A stretch of DNA of 21,565 nucleotides from the NCBI GenBank assembly GCA_902496455.1, contig CABVAY010000035.1:1-21565 (forward strand). The letters run 5' to 3'. Numbering within the stretch: the stretch's first letter is position 1; each line of letters opens with the position of its first letter. Source of the DNA: an uncultured Collinsella sp. (GTDB lineage: Bacteria; Actinomycetota; Coriobacteriia; Coriobacteriales; Coriobacteriaceae). The notes beneath the pieces were generated by a model. It did not search any database and was not told the origin of the DNA. It saw only the letters and a list, made by a program, of their open reading frames with translations. This document shows, one piece after another, positions 8,548-15,894 of this stretch. The translations under genes and the position numbers were made by a program.

Positions 8548-10397
8548 GAAAGATCACTCTCCGTATAGGTTCTTTGGTATCCGAGCAAATAAAGGCATAT
8601 CCCAACGATTATAGAGGATAGGATTCCCGCAACCGCCGCCTTGGCGACGACCGGGCTCGCAAGGCTGGCAATTTCCATATGGTGTGCAAGACAAAACGAT
8701 ACGGCCGAGCCAATGCCGGCGACGGCAATTGCGACGATGGCGGCAAGGTTCGATCCCTGCTCGGCGCGCTTGGCATGAGCGTTGAGCAGCAGCGATGTTG
8801 CCGCGGCCGTTGCTGAAACCAGCACGATTGCAGCGAGAAGGAGCGCGTCTCCCAGCGCTACGGCGACACTGCTAAGCCCCAGTACGCCTCCCGCAGAGAG
8901 GGCTGCTGCGGCAAGGCGGGCAAAGAGTGCGCCCATGCCCGTAGCCGCCGCGGCACTTGCCGGAGCGAGCCAAAACGCCGCGAAGCCCCCGGCGGCTCCG
9001 GCGGCAAGGAGGGCGTCGCCGGTTAGGCAACCCAGCGCAAGCGCGCAGGTGAGCGCCGCGCTCGCAGCCGCCTCGGTGCGTCCCCAGGCAATCCACCAAC
9101 CGGACATGGCGGCGGAAAACATGACCGCGACCGGCAGCATCGACAGGATGCCCTGCGCCTGCATGGTGGCGTTGGCCATGAGCACCAAAAAGCCCACGGC
9201 CGAGATGGCCGAGCCGATCTGCGGGGCCAGGCCGGCCGCCGCACCGATCGCGATGGCCGCGACGACCAAGCCGGGAAGCGCGGCGACGCCGGCTGTCTGC
9301 ATAAGCAAGAAGCTAAAGGCTCCACACGAGAGAGCCGAGATGGCGCGCATGGTGTAGTTGCGCGCGCGGCCCCAGCGCGTGCCCGCCCAGCCAAGTGCGG
9401 GGTCGACCTCGATGGTGTCGTCCTCGTAGCTCGATGGCTCGATATCATCTGCCGCGCACTCATCATCCGAAAGCTCGCCCACCATCTGCTCCAAGCTGCG
9501 ACGGCCCTCGCGCATGCTCCCCAAGCCGGCGAGCAGCTGGTCGCAAAATGCCTCGATGCTGTTGGGGCGGTCTTGCGGCATGGGGGAGAGGGCGCTCATG
9601 AGCGCAGCCTCGGCTCCCGGGGGAAAGTGCGGGATGAGCTCGCTAGGGTAGGTGGCACCGCCGATGATGCGACCGAGCGAGTCGGCGGGCGTGGCCGCCA
9701 TAAAGGGAGCGCTGCCGCACAAGCCCTCATAGATAACGCAGGCAAGGGCAAAGACGTCGGCGCGCTCGTCGACCGTGCCGGTCTCGATATCGAGCTGCTC
9801 GGGCGGCATGTAGCCGATGGTGCCGCCGCGCGATCCGCCAAAGCCGCCGGCAGACGACAGCCGCGCCATGCCAAAGTCGGTGAGCTTTACATTGCCCGAA
9901 TGGTCGATAAGCACATTGGCGGGCTTTATGTCCAGATGAAGCACGCCGTTTGCATGGGCAAAGGTGAGTGCCTGACCCAGCGCGTCGGCAATGGCAGCAG
10001 CCTCGTCAAAGGTGAGCGAGTGGCCGTCCACGCGATGCAAAAACTCGGCCAGCGACATGCCGTCGACATACTCCATGACCAGGTAGGCATAGGCGGTGTC
10101 GTGCGTAAAGTCGATAACCTGCACGATATTGGGGTGTTGAAGCATGGCGGCGGTATGCGCCTCGCGCAGCACATCCATGATGTCGCTGGCGGGCATGCCG
10201 GCGCCGTCTGTGAGGGGGATGCGCTTAATGGCCACACGACGGCGCAGGTGCGTGTCGCGGCAGATCTCGATGGAGCCAAAACCGCCGGTCGCAAGCGTCT
10301 CGAGCGGTTGGTACCGCTTGAGCAGCTCGCGAGAGCTGGTGCCCTCCAAGGGAACGTCCGGCGAGAACCGGGCGGTATGTTGCGAGAAAAGCGGCAT
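8544..10397 (-). CDS. Ser/Thr kinase with multi-helix membrane tail, head of the operon
   Basis: The 617-aa protein starts with a kinase domain (about 28-290): glycine loop ATGGFGS, catalytic K58, catalytic loop HLDIKPAN (154-161, D156), DFG (174-176) and GTIGYMPPEQ (192-201). The usual HRD arginine is leucine, so it is a non-RD kinase and may not need activation-loop phosphorylation. A Ser/Asp/Glu-rich stretch (308-332) leads to eight to ten hydrophobic segments between about 350 and 606, with no extracellular sensor domain. The ATG at 10397 follows GAGGG by 6 nt; an upstream TTG at 10403 is in frame but lies beside that site. It replaces the missing pknA of the mycobacterial cluster by position only; the membrane tail is unlike PknA. 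Confidence 0.92.
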   Translation of the reverse strand: MPLFSQHTARFSPDVPLEGTSSRELLKRYQPLETLATGGFGSIEICRDTHLRRRVAIKRIPLTDGAGMPASDIMDVLREAHTAAMLQHPNIVQVIDFTHDTAYAYLVMEYVDGMSLAEFLHRVDGHSLTFDEAAAIADALGQALTFAHANGVLHLDIKPANVLIDHSGNVKLTDFGMARLSSAGGFGGSRGGTIGYMPPEQLDIETGTVDERADVFALACVIYEGLCGSAPFMAATPADSLGRIIGGATYPSELIPHFPPGAEAALMSALSPMPQDRPNSIEAFCDQLLAGLGSMREGRRSLEQMVGELSDDECAADDIEPSSYEDDTIEVDPALGWAGTRWGRARNYTMRAISALSCGAFSFLLMQTAGVAALPGLVVAAIAIGAAAGLAPQIGSAISAVGFLVLMANATMQAQGILSMLPVAVMFSAAMSGWWIAWGRTEAAASAALTCALALGCLTGDALLAAGAAGGFAAFWLAPASAAAATGMGALFARLAAAALSAGGVLGLSSVAVALGDALLLAAIVLVSATAAATSLLLNAHAKRAEQGSNLAAIVAIAVAGIGSAVSFCLAHHMEIASLASPVVAKAAVAGILSSIIVGICLYLLGYQRTYTESDLS

Positions 10398-10477
10398 GGC
10401 CAACCCTCGTGCGTTTAAAGTTCGTTTGCGAGCGGCGGGCGCGGGGCCGAGCCATTCGCGGTGGCATAGATGCTGCT

Positions 10478-10486
10478 AGTGTAGCA
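10478..10486 (-). promoter_or_regulatory. Candidate extended -10 promoter of the kinase operon
   Basis: On the minus strand TGC-TACACT gives an extended -10 about 80 nt upstream of the first kinase ATG. No convincing -35 is visible. The box sits inside a 13-bp palindrome, TGCTA-CAC-TAGCA (10474-10486), which could be an operator or chance. Confidence 0.42.
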
Positions 10487-10541
10487 CGCTCGAGTGCATA
10501 GGGAGGATGGCGGGATGCGAGGTTGCCTGTCTGGCTTGGCC

Positions 10542-11267
10542 TTAGCGCTTCTTCTTATTCTTCTTCTGCTTGCGCTGCTTGCCCTTGCTGTCCTGGGGCT
10601 TGTCGGCCTTGTCGCCCTGCTTGGCCTCGGCTGCGGCCTTCTCGGCCTTCATTTTCTTCTTCTTGGTCTCGATGCGGAGCTTTTTGTTGATGCGCGCCTT
10701 AAGGAAGGGACCAAACTGCTCGGCATCGCCGCGGACAAAGGTGTCCTTAGGGATTGTCACGCCCTGGTCGGCGAACATGGCCACAAAGATGCGCTCGCCG
10801 TCGAGTACGTGGTCGAGCTTGTCAAACGGGAAGAACTGCGACTTGCCGCTCTTGCCCCATACCATCAGGCCGTCCTTGTTGGCAGCGACGCGGCGATAGC
10901 GGCCACCCATGGACTCGTCTGCCTCGACGGCGTCGATAAAGTCGCGGGCGAGGGTGTGGTGCAGGTTTTTGCTCCACCAGGCCAAAAAGGCGCCGAATAC
11001 GATCAGGACGACGCCGAACTTGATCCAGTTGCCGCCGGCCACCAGCATGCCAATGCCGAGCAGCGCGGCAAATGCCGCGGCGACATACAGCGAGCCGCGA
11101 CGCCTGGGCGAGGCGACCAGGCGGGCGAAGTCGGTGACCAGGTCGTTTTCGTACTGATACTCGTTGAGGTACAGGATGCCGTCGTCGGCTGCGGCCTGCT
11201 CCTCGAGCGCGACCTCGACCTGGTCGGCTGCTTCGGAGGGAACGAGGTTGCTCTCTGCGTCTGCCAT
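10542..11267 (-). CDS. YcxB-like membrane protein with lysine-rich C-terminal tail
   Basis: The protein has 241 aa. An acidic N-terminus (1-45) precedes two membrane helices (about 60-79 and 82-98), then a domain of about 95 residues with the pattern of the YcxB-like family (AANKDGLMVWGKSGKSQFFPFDKLDHV, described in two parts: 128-137 and 138-154), ending in FGPFLKARI. The last 45 residues are almost all Lys, Ala, Gln and Asp, a strongly basic cytoplasmic tail that could touch nucleic acid or phospholipid. AGGAG lies 10 nt before the ATG. It diverges from dnaX across 115 bp. The family has no established function, so none is assigned; family membership is moderately sure. Confidence 0.83.
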   Translation of the reverse strand: MADAESNLVPSEAADQVEVALEEQAAADDGILYLNEYQYENDLVTDFARLVASPRRRGSLYVAAAFAALLGIGMLVAGGNWIKFGVVLIVFGAFLAWWSKNLHHTLARDFIDAVEADESMGGRYRRVAANKDGLMVWGKSGKSQFFPFDKLDHVLDGERIFVAMFADQGVTIPKDTFVRGDAEQFGPFLKARINKKLRIETKKKKMKAEKAAAEAKQGDKADKPQDSKGKQRKQKKNKKKR

Positions 11268-11307
11268 GCTCTTTGGACTCCTATCGCGGCGGGCTCGCCG
11301 TACGGGT

Positions 11308-11314
11308 TATTATG
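11308..11314. promoter_or_regulatory. Overlapping divergent -10 boxes between the YcxB-like gene and dnaX
   Basis: The plus strand reads TATTAT (11308-11313) and the minus strand reads CATAAT (11314-11309), so one 7-bp AT island could serve as -10 for both dnaX (leader about 63 nt) and the YcxB-like gene (leader about 33 nt). Neither has a good -35. This is a candidate only. Confidence 0.35.
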
Positions 11315-11382
11315 AGTGCAGTATGCCGTGCGACCGCATGGCCGTCGCGGCAACAAGACTCAGTATACCCGGGGGAGCACCC

Positions 11383-13884
11383 ATGGAATCGTTGTATCGA
11401 AAGTATCGCCCGCTCACCTTCGACTCCGTGGTGGGCCAGCAGCATATCGTCTCGACGCTCGAGCACGCCATCACCGAGGGGCGCCTGTCCCACGCGTACC
11501 TGTTCTGCGGACCGCGCGGCACGGGCAAGACCACCATGGCGCGCATCCTTGCCAAGGCGCTACTGTGCCGCAACGCCGAGGCGGCGCGCGCCGAGGGCGC
11601 AAGCGGCTGCATGCCCGACGGCACCTGTGAGGAGTGCGAGCTCATCGCCGAGGGCAACCACCCCGATGTCTACGAGCTCGATGCCGCAAGCCGCACGGGC
11701 GTGGACAATGTGCGCGAGGAGATCATCAACTCCGTCAACTTTGCCCCGGTGCGCGGCAAGTACAAGATCTATATCATCGACGAGGTTCACATGCTCACGA
11801 CGGCGGCGTTCAACGCGCTGCTCAAGACGCTCGAGGAGCCGCCGGCGCACGTGATCTTCGTGCTGTGCACCACCGATCCGCAAAAGATTCTGGAGACCAT
11901 CCTCTCGCGCTGCCAGCGCTTCGATTTCCACCGCATCGGCAACGAGGATATCGAACATCGCCTGTCCTACGTGTGTGAGCAGGAGGGCTTCGATTACGAC
12001 GACGAGGCGCTGGCCATCGTGGCGCGCCATGCCAAGGGCGGCATGCGCGACGCGCTTTCCACACTGGAGCAGCTGAGCGTTTTTGGCAACGGAGCCGTGC
12101 ACGCGGACGATGCCCGCTCACTTTTGGGCGAGGTTTCGGACCAGATCCTGGGCGAGTTTGCCCGCGCCATCGCCGAGCGTGATATTGCTGAGCTCTATGG
12201 GCTCATTCGCGCGCAGGTCGAGGAGGGCAATGACCTGCTTGAGCTGACGCGCGACCTGGTGGCGCACGTGCGCGACGTGTATGTGGCCTGCGTTGCCGGT
12301 GCCCGTGCCGAGCTGTTTGAGGGCGGGGCCGAGCAGGCCGAGACGCTTGCTGCCGAGGCTGCTGCCTTTGGCGAGCATCCGGCCGACCGTCTGGCCCGCG
12401 TGCTGACGGTGCTCGACGATGCCGCGCTGGAGATGAGGGGCGCGAGCGACGTGCGCCTGGTGCTCGAGATCGCCTGCACGCGTCTGGCGCGTCCCGAGGC
12501 CGATTTGACGATTGAAGCCCTGGCCGAGCGCGTGGCACGCTTGGAGACCATGGTCGCCAACGGCGCCGTGCCGGCGAGCGTGGCTGCTGCTCAGGCCGCC
12601 GCGCCTACAGCTGTCGCGGCTGCACCTGCGACGACACAACAGCCGACGCTGATTTCGGGTGCCCGAGCTGCTGCTCCCACGGCGACCGCCGCCCCCGCTG
12701 CTACGTCCGTGCATCAGGGTGGCATGCCTTGGGACCGCGGCGCTGCTGTTCCGGCTGCCCAGTCTGCGTCCAAGTCTGCGGCTCCGGCTCCCGCGCCCAA
12801 ACCTGTAACGCCTGCACCTCAACCCGTTGCGGCTCCGGCTCCCGAGCCTGCTGCATCGACCGTGCCGGTGTCCAAGCCCAACAACGCCGCCCAGGTTGCC
12901 GTCGCCGGTACTGCCGAGACCCCCGCGGTCGAGGACGCCGGTGAGCTCCAGCGCAAATGGGCCGAGGTTGTCGAGCGTGTCAAGGCGCGTCAGGCTTCCT
13001 ACGCAGGGCTTTTGCTCAACGCCCGCGCCACGGCCGACGACGGCTCCAAGCTTACCGTCTCGTTCCCCGCGGGCTCGACCTTTGCCATCAAGATGCTCGG
13101 TCGCGCCGACACGCAGTCGGTGGTCCTGCCGACGGTCTGCGCGGTCTTCGGTCGTCGCACCGTCGACTACGTCCTGGATGGAGGTGGCACGCCGGCTCCT
13201 CAACATGAGGAGCATTCTCCATCTGCACGGGCTGCGGTATCTGCGGACCCGCAACCCGTGTCCTCGGCGGCCCCTGTATCCTCGAGCGCCAGCGCGCCGC
13301 AGCCAAAAGCGGCACCGGTAGCGGCACCGACCCCGTCGGCGCCTGAACCCGCTGCGCCCAAACCGGCTGCTCCGATCCCCGCGTCCAGGTCCGCTGCCGC
13401 GCCTGCGCCCAAGTCATCCGACCTGGCCAAGGCCCCCTGGCTGCGCTCCGACAACCCTGCCGGCGCTCCTGCCACGGGCAAGCTCCCGACCGAGCCCGCA
13501 CCCCGTGCGCCCGAGCGCGCGTCCGCTCCCAAGACTCAGCCGTCTGCGCAGGCTGCGCCGTGGGAATCCGAGCGGGTGCCCTACGACGATGCCATGGTCG
13601 GCGGTTTTGCTGCCGATGCCGGTGGGGATGATCTGCCCCCGTTCGACGTGCCGGGTGCGGCGTCCGCGCCCAAGCCCGCCGCTTCAGCCGCGGCTCCCGC
13701 AGCTGCGACGTCCGCTCCCGCAAGCGATGACGCCCCCGCTGCCCCTTGGGAGTCCAACCCCGGCGCCGGCAGTCCCTTCGGCCACCAGGGCGCAGCCCCG
13801 AGCATCCCGCAGACCGAGGATGAGGCCAAAGCCCTCATCCGCAACGTCTTCGGCCAGGCCACCATTTTCAAACCGGTGGAGTAA
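11383..13884 (+). CDS. dnaX: DNA polymerase III subunit gamma/tau
   Basis: This is the clamp-loader ATPase of the replisome, 833 aa. It has Walker A GPRGTGKT (43-50), zinc-binding cysteines C62, C76, C82 and C85, Walker B IIDEVH (131-136), and the LSRCQRF sensor segment (174-180). A lid and oligomerisation domain runs to about 370. Residues 395-520 are Ala/Pro-rich, 521-600 is the folded tau domain starting ELQRKWAEVVERVK, and 601-833 is a second Ala/Pro linker. That linker carries repeated Pro-Trp motifs (P685-W686, P726-W727, P788-W789; another at 449-450 in the first linker). The frame is open further upstream, but GGGGGAG at 11371-11377 and homology from MESLYRKYRP fix the ATG at 11383. 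No slippery A-run is seen, so a frameshifted gamma form is not supported. Confidence 0.96.
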   Translation: MESLYRKYRPLTFDSVVGQQHIVSTLEHAITEGRLSHAYLFCGPRGTGKTTMARILAKALLCRNAEAARAEGASGCMPDGTCEECELIAEGNHPDVYELDAASRTGVDNVREEIINSVNFAPVRGKYKIYIIDEVHMLTTAAFNALLKTLEEPPAHVIFVLCTTDPQKILETILSRCQRFDFHRIGNEDIEHRLSYVCEQEGFDYDDEALAIVARHAKGGMRDALSTLEQLSVFGNGAVHADDARSLLGEVSDQILGEFARAIAERDIAELYGLIRAQVEEGNDLLELTRDLVAHVRDVYVACVAGARAELFEGGAEQAETLAAEAAAFGEHPADRLARVLTVLDDAALEMRGASDVRLVLEIACTRLARPEADLTIEALAERVARLETMVANGAVPASVAAAQAAAPTAVAAAPATTQQPTLISGARAAAPTATAAPAATSVHQGGMPWDRGAAVPAAQSASKSAAPAPAPKPVTPAPQPVAAPAPEPAASTVPVSKPNNAAQVAVAGTAETPAVEDAGELQRKWAEVVERVKARQASYAGLLLNARATADDGSKLTVSFPAGSTFAIKMLGRADTQSVVLPTVCAVFGRRTVDYVLDGGGTPAPQHEEHSPSARAAVSADPQPVSSAAPVSSSASAPQPKAAPVAAPTPSAPEPAAPKPAAPIPASRSAAAPAPKSSDLAKAPWLRSDNPAGAPATGKLPTEPAPRAPERASAPKTQPSAQAAPWESERVPYDDAMVGGFAADAGGDDLPPFDVPGAASAPKPAASAAAPAAATSAPASDDAPAAPWESNPGAGSPFGHQGAAPSIPQTEDEAKALIRNVFGQATIFKPVE

Positions 13885-13905
13885 CCGTGCGGTCGGGTAT
13901 ACTGC

Positions 13906-14379
13906 TCACGAAGAGGTCTCTTTGTCCGGGCGCATCTGTATTTCGGACATGTGTAGTGTGGTGCCGTGTACATCGCATTCGAGCAGACAGGTACGTGACG
14001 GTCGGCCTAGGATGCTGAGGTCGATACGATACGTCGCATGGCTGTCCGTGTACTCGACTTGCTCGGCGTTAATGGTTGCTCCGATTGCCAAATAAACGCC
14101 TAGCTCGGCATCGACAATCTTGAAGTCCTTTATCTTGACCTTGAACTCTTGATAGAGGGACGGGCTGTTGTAGTAGACGGTTCGGGTTCCGTCGGTGCAC
14201 TCATCGGTCGTCTCCCATTTGACGACGGGCTGGTCCGAGCTGGCTATCAGCAGTTCTGCTCCAAAAGCTATGGCATGGGTGATGACAACCAGCAATGCCC
14301 AGCCGACAAAGAGATAGAGAACCACATATGCAACGGGGTGTTTTGAGCGGATGTTTTGGAGCGCGTTGGGGGCATTCAT
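13906..14379 (-). CDS. Hypothetical single-pass membrane protein
   Basis: I do not recognise this 157-aa protein. It has one membrane helix (about 16-46) and an outside domain of about 110 residues (DQPVVKWETTDE onward) that looks beta-rich and has three cysteines (C61, C131, C135). GGAGGT lies 5 nt before the ATG and a TATAAT box lies further upstream, so expression is plausible. It is convergent with dnaX, with only 21 bp between stops and no clear terminator. Its base composition is visibly less GC-rich than dnaX and recR on either side, which fits a late insertion between dnaX and ybaB. Confidence 0.78.
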   Translation of the reverse strand: MNAPNALQNIRSKHPVAYVVLYLFVGWALLVVITHAIAFGAELLIASSDQPVVKWETTDECTDGTRTVYYNSPSLYQEFKVKIKDFKIVDAELGVYLAIGATINAEQVEYTDSHATYRIDLSILGRPSRTCLLECDVHGTTLHMSEIQMRPDKETSS

Positions 14380-14413
14380 GGGGCACCTCCAAATTACTAT
14401 CTATGGCAATCAA

Positions 14414-14419
14414 ATTATA
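14414..14419 (-). promoter_or_regulatory. Consensus -10 box for the hypothetical membrane protein gene
   Basis: The minus strand has a perfect TATAAT ending 34 nt before the ATG at 14379. No TTGACA-like -35 is visible at 16-18 nt spacing, where the sequence is GC-rich. Confidence 0.45.
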
Positions 14420-14428
14420 CCCTGCCGC

Positions 14429-14491
14429 CATGTGCGCCGCCTCGAGCAGCGGTTCGGCATTTAGCTATTTAGTGGCGCACATGAAATGCCG
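14429..14491. repeat. Two interlocked inverted repeats
   Basis: CATGTGCGCC (14429-14438) pairs with GGCGCACATG (14474-14483), and CGGCATTT (14455-14462) pairs with AAATGCCG (14484-14491). The order A-B-A'-B' means both stems can form together only as a pseudoknot; otherwise they are mutually exclusive partners. The stretch lies in the 339-bp intergenic region, upstream of both the minus-strand hypothetical gene and the plus-strand ybaB. Confidence 0.6.
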
Positions 14492-14521
14492 GATTCGGCT
14501 CTACTAGATTGAGTGTGCGAT

Positions 14522-14556
14522 ATTATGCAACCTTGCATAATTCGACCTTGCATAAT
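14522..14556. repeat. Triple TTGCATAAT element (palindrome plus direct copy)
   Basis: ATTATGCAACCTTGCATAAT (14522-14541) is a near-perfect palindrome of two 9-bp arms around CC. A third arm, TTGCATAAT, follows at 14548-14556, so CCTTGCATAAT occurs twice in direct order, 15 bp start to start. This AT-rich element contrasts with its GC-rich surroundings and resembles a multi-site operator upstream of ybaB-recR. Confidence 0.6.
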
Positions 14557-14634
14557 CTTTGAGTGCGGTTTGTATTGGAGGACATGTATATCGACTGAGG
14601 TAACACGTCCGCCCCGCTCTCTCGCCGCGCGCCG

Positions 14635-14643
14635 TGGTACGAT
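14635..14643 (+). promoter_or_regulatory. Candidate extended -10 promoter of ybaB-recR
   Basis: TGG-TACGAT gives an extended -10 about 76 nt before the ybaB ATG. No clear -35 is seen. Downstream, a perfect 14-bp palindrome (CGTGCGGCCGCACG, 14692-14705) abuts the ribosome-binding site AAAGGAG (14707-14713) and could fold as a 5-bp hairpin. Confidence 0.42.
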
Positions 14644-14718
14644 TTTTGAGTTTGAAAGTCCCGCCGTGCTCCGGCTGCCCTTGCAGCTCGGCGTGCGGCC
14701 GCACGTAAAGGAGCCATC

Positions 14719-15039
14719 ATGGCCGGTATGAACATGCAGCAGATGATGAAGCAGGCTCGCAAGATGCAGGAGCAGCTTGCCGCCGCGCAGGAGAACCTCA
14801 AGTCCCAGACCGTCGACGCCTCTGCCGGCGGCGGCATGGTCAAGGTGACCGTTAACGGCGAGATGGAGCTCGTCAACCTCACCATCGATCCCGATGCGCT
14901 CGATCCCGAGGACGTCGATATGCTGCAGGATATGATCATGGCTGCCGTCAACGAGGCCGTCCGCGGCGTCAACGAGCTCGCCAACAAGCAGATGGGCGCC
15001 ATCACCGGCGGCCTCAACATCCCGGGCATGCCGTTCTAA
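14719..15039 (+). CDS. ybaB: YbaB/EbfC family nucleoid-associated protein
   Basis: This is a small DNA-binding protein of 106 aa, normally a dimer, encoded between dnaX and recR in many bacteria. It opens with a helical MNMQQMMKQARKMQEQLAAA segment (residues 4-23), then the beta-strand core with GGGMVKVTVNGEMELVNLTI (38-57), DPDALDPEDVDMLQDMI, and the NEAV helix (about 79-82). The length is normal for the family. AAAGGAG lies 5 nt before the ATG. recR follows after 13 bp, so the two are co-transcribed. The role in nucleoid structure or repair is by family knowledge. Confidence 0.95.
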   Translation: MAGMNMQQMMKQARKMQEQLAAAQENLKSQTVDASAGGGMVKVTVNGEMELVNLTIDPDALDPEDVDMLQDMIMAAVNEAVRGVNELANKQMGAITGGLNIPGMPF

Positions 15040-15052
15040 GACACGCATATAT

Positions 15053-15649
15053 ATGAGTGCCAACCACAGTCTGCAAAAACTGCTCGATGAGCTGGGCCGT
15101 CTGCCGGGCATTGGTCCCAAGTCGGCCCAGCGCATCGCCTATTACCTGTTGGAGGCCGACGCCGAGGAGGCGCGCCGCCTGGCCGAGGCCATCCTGGAGG
15201 TCAAGCAGGAGGTCCACTTTTGCAGCCGCTGCTTTAACTACGCCACGGCCGACGAGTGCTCCATCTGCCAGGACCCGATGCGCGATACCACTCGCATTTG
15301 CGTGGTGGGCGAGCCGCGCGATGTCCAGGCGATCGAGCGCACGGGCAGCTACCACGGCCTCTACCACGTATTGGGCGGCGTGATCAGCCCCATGGACAAG
15401 ATTGGTCCCGAGCAGTTGCACATCCGCGAGCTGCTGGCGCGTCTGGGCCGCGAGGACATCCATGAGGTCATCATCGCCACCAACCCCAACATCGAGGGCG
15501 AGACCACGGCGAGCTATCTGGCCCGTACCATCAAGCCGTTGGGCGTCGAGGTGTCGCGTCTGGCAAGCGGCCTCCCCGTGGGCGGCGACTTGGAGTATGC
15601 CGACGAGCTTACGCTTGGCCGCGCCATAGAGGCCCGTCGCGCGATTTAG
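15053..15649 (+). CDS. recR: Recombination mediator protein RecR
   Basis: RecR acts with RecO (and RecF) to load RecA on gapped DNA. The 198-aa protein has a helix-hairpin-helix (GRLPGIGPKSAQRIA, 15-29), a four-cysteine zinc finger (C57, C60, C69, C72), a Toprim domain beginning VVGEPRD (84-90), and the conserved C-terminal GLPVGGDLEYADELTLGRA (173-191). The length is exactly that of the family. The ATG at 15053 has no clear ribosome-binding site; it lies 13 bp after the ybaB stop, so translation probably depends on coupling. Confidence 0.96.
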   Translation: MSANHSLQKLLDELGRLPGIGPKSAQRIAYYLLEADAEEARRLAEAILEVKQEVHFCSRCFNYATADECSICQDPMRDTTRICVVGEPRDVQAIERTGSYHGLYHVLGGVISPMDKIGPEQLHIRELLARLGREDIHEVIIATNPNIEGETTASYLARTIKPLGVEVSRLASGLPVGGDLEYADELTLGRAIEARRAI

Positions 15650-15724
15650 GTGGCGAGCCTGCTCCTGCTGTATGTTTTCCTCGCGACTCACGGGGTGGTC
15701 ATAATTTCCCCGTGCGACTGTGAG

Positions 15725-15810
15725 TTTGTTGTGCAACAAAGATGCTTCGTATCCGCTTATCGCATGGATGCTTCCGCTCGCATCCTTAATTTGCCCATTC
15801 GTTGCGCAAC
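15725..15810. promoter_or_regulatory. Paired GTTGYGCAAC palindromes, candidate operators
   Basis: TTTGTTG-TG-CAACAAA (15725-15740) contains GTTGTGCAAC, and a perfect palindrome GTTGCGCAAC occurs at 15801-15810. The two cores are 73 bp apart centre to centre, close to seven helical turns. The second lies in the -35 region of the candidate promoter at 15824. Between them a 6-bp stem (15766-15771 with 15780-15785) followed by TTAATTT is a weak terminator candidate for recR. Confidence 0.5.
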
Positions 15811-15823
15811 CTTTTGGGTTCGC

Positions 15824-15832
15824 TGATACACT
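15824..15832 (+). promoter_or_regulatory. Candidate extended -10 promoter of the second kinase-FHA operon
   Basis: TGA-TACACT forms an extended -10, with TTGCGC 19 nt upstream as a weak -35. The expected start of transcription, near 15838-15839, falls on an in-frame ATG (15838), so a leaderless message is possible. Confidence 0.45.
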
Positions 15833-15850
15833 CAAATATGGATTCGAATG

Positions 15851-15880
15851 AATGCGCCGCTTCTGAGCGGCGTGTTTTTC
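15851..15880 (+). terminator. Terminator-like hairpin in the leader of the kinase-FHA operon
   Basis: A stem of 8 bp (15854-15861 with 15866-15873, one G:U pair), extendable to 11, closes the tetraloop TCTG and is followed by TTTTTC. It ends 2 nt before GGAGGAGA and 15 nt before the ATG at 15895. It may end recR transcripts, or act as an attenuator for the downstream operon. Confidence 0.65.
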
Positions 15881-15894
15881 TTGGAGGAGAACGC

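Noticed and set aside
11383..13884. Programmed frameshift giving a short gamma form of dnaX
   Set aside because: No A-run slippery heptamer is present in the linker region; a single full-length product is the simpler reading.
14522..14556. TTATGCAA arms as DnaA boxes of a replication origin
   Set aside because: They match TTATNCACA at only seven of nine positions, and no dnaA or dnaN gene is nearby.
14584..14598. Four-codon leader peptide ATG TAT ATC GAC TGA after GGAGG
   Set aside because: The ribosome site is only 2 nt from the ATG, and no attenuator structure follows it clearly.
15689..15714. CACGGGG/CCCCGTG hairpin as the recR terminator
   Set aside because: The 7-bp stem has a 12-nt loop and is followed by CGACTG, not T residues.
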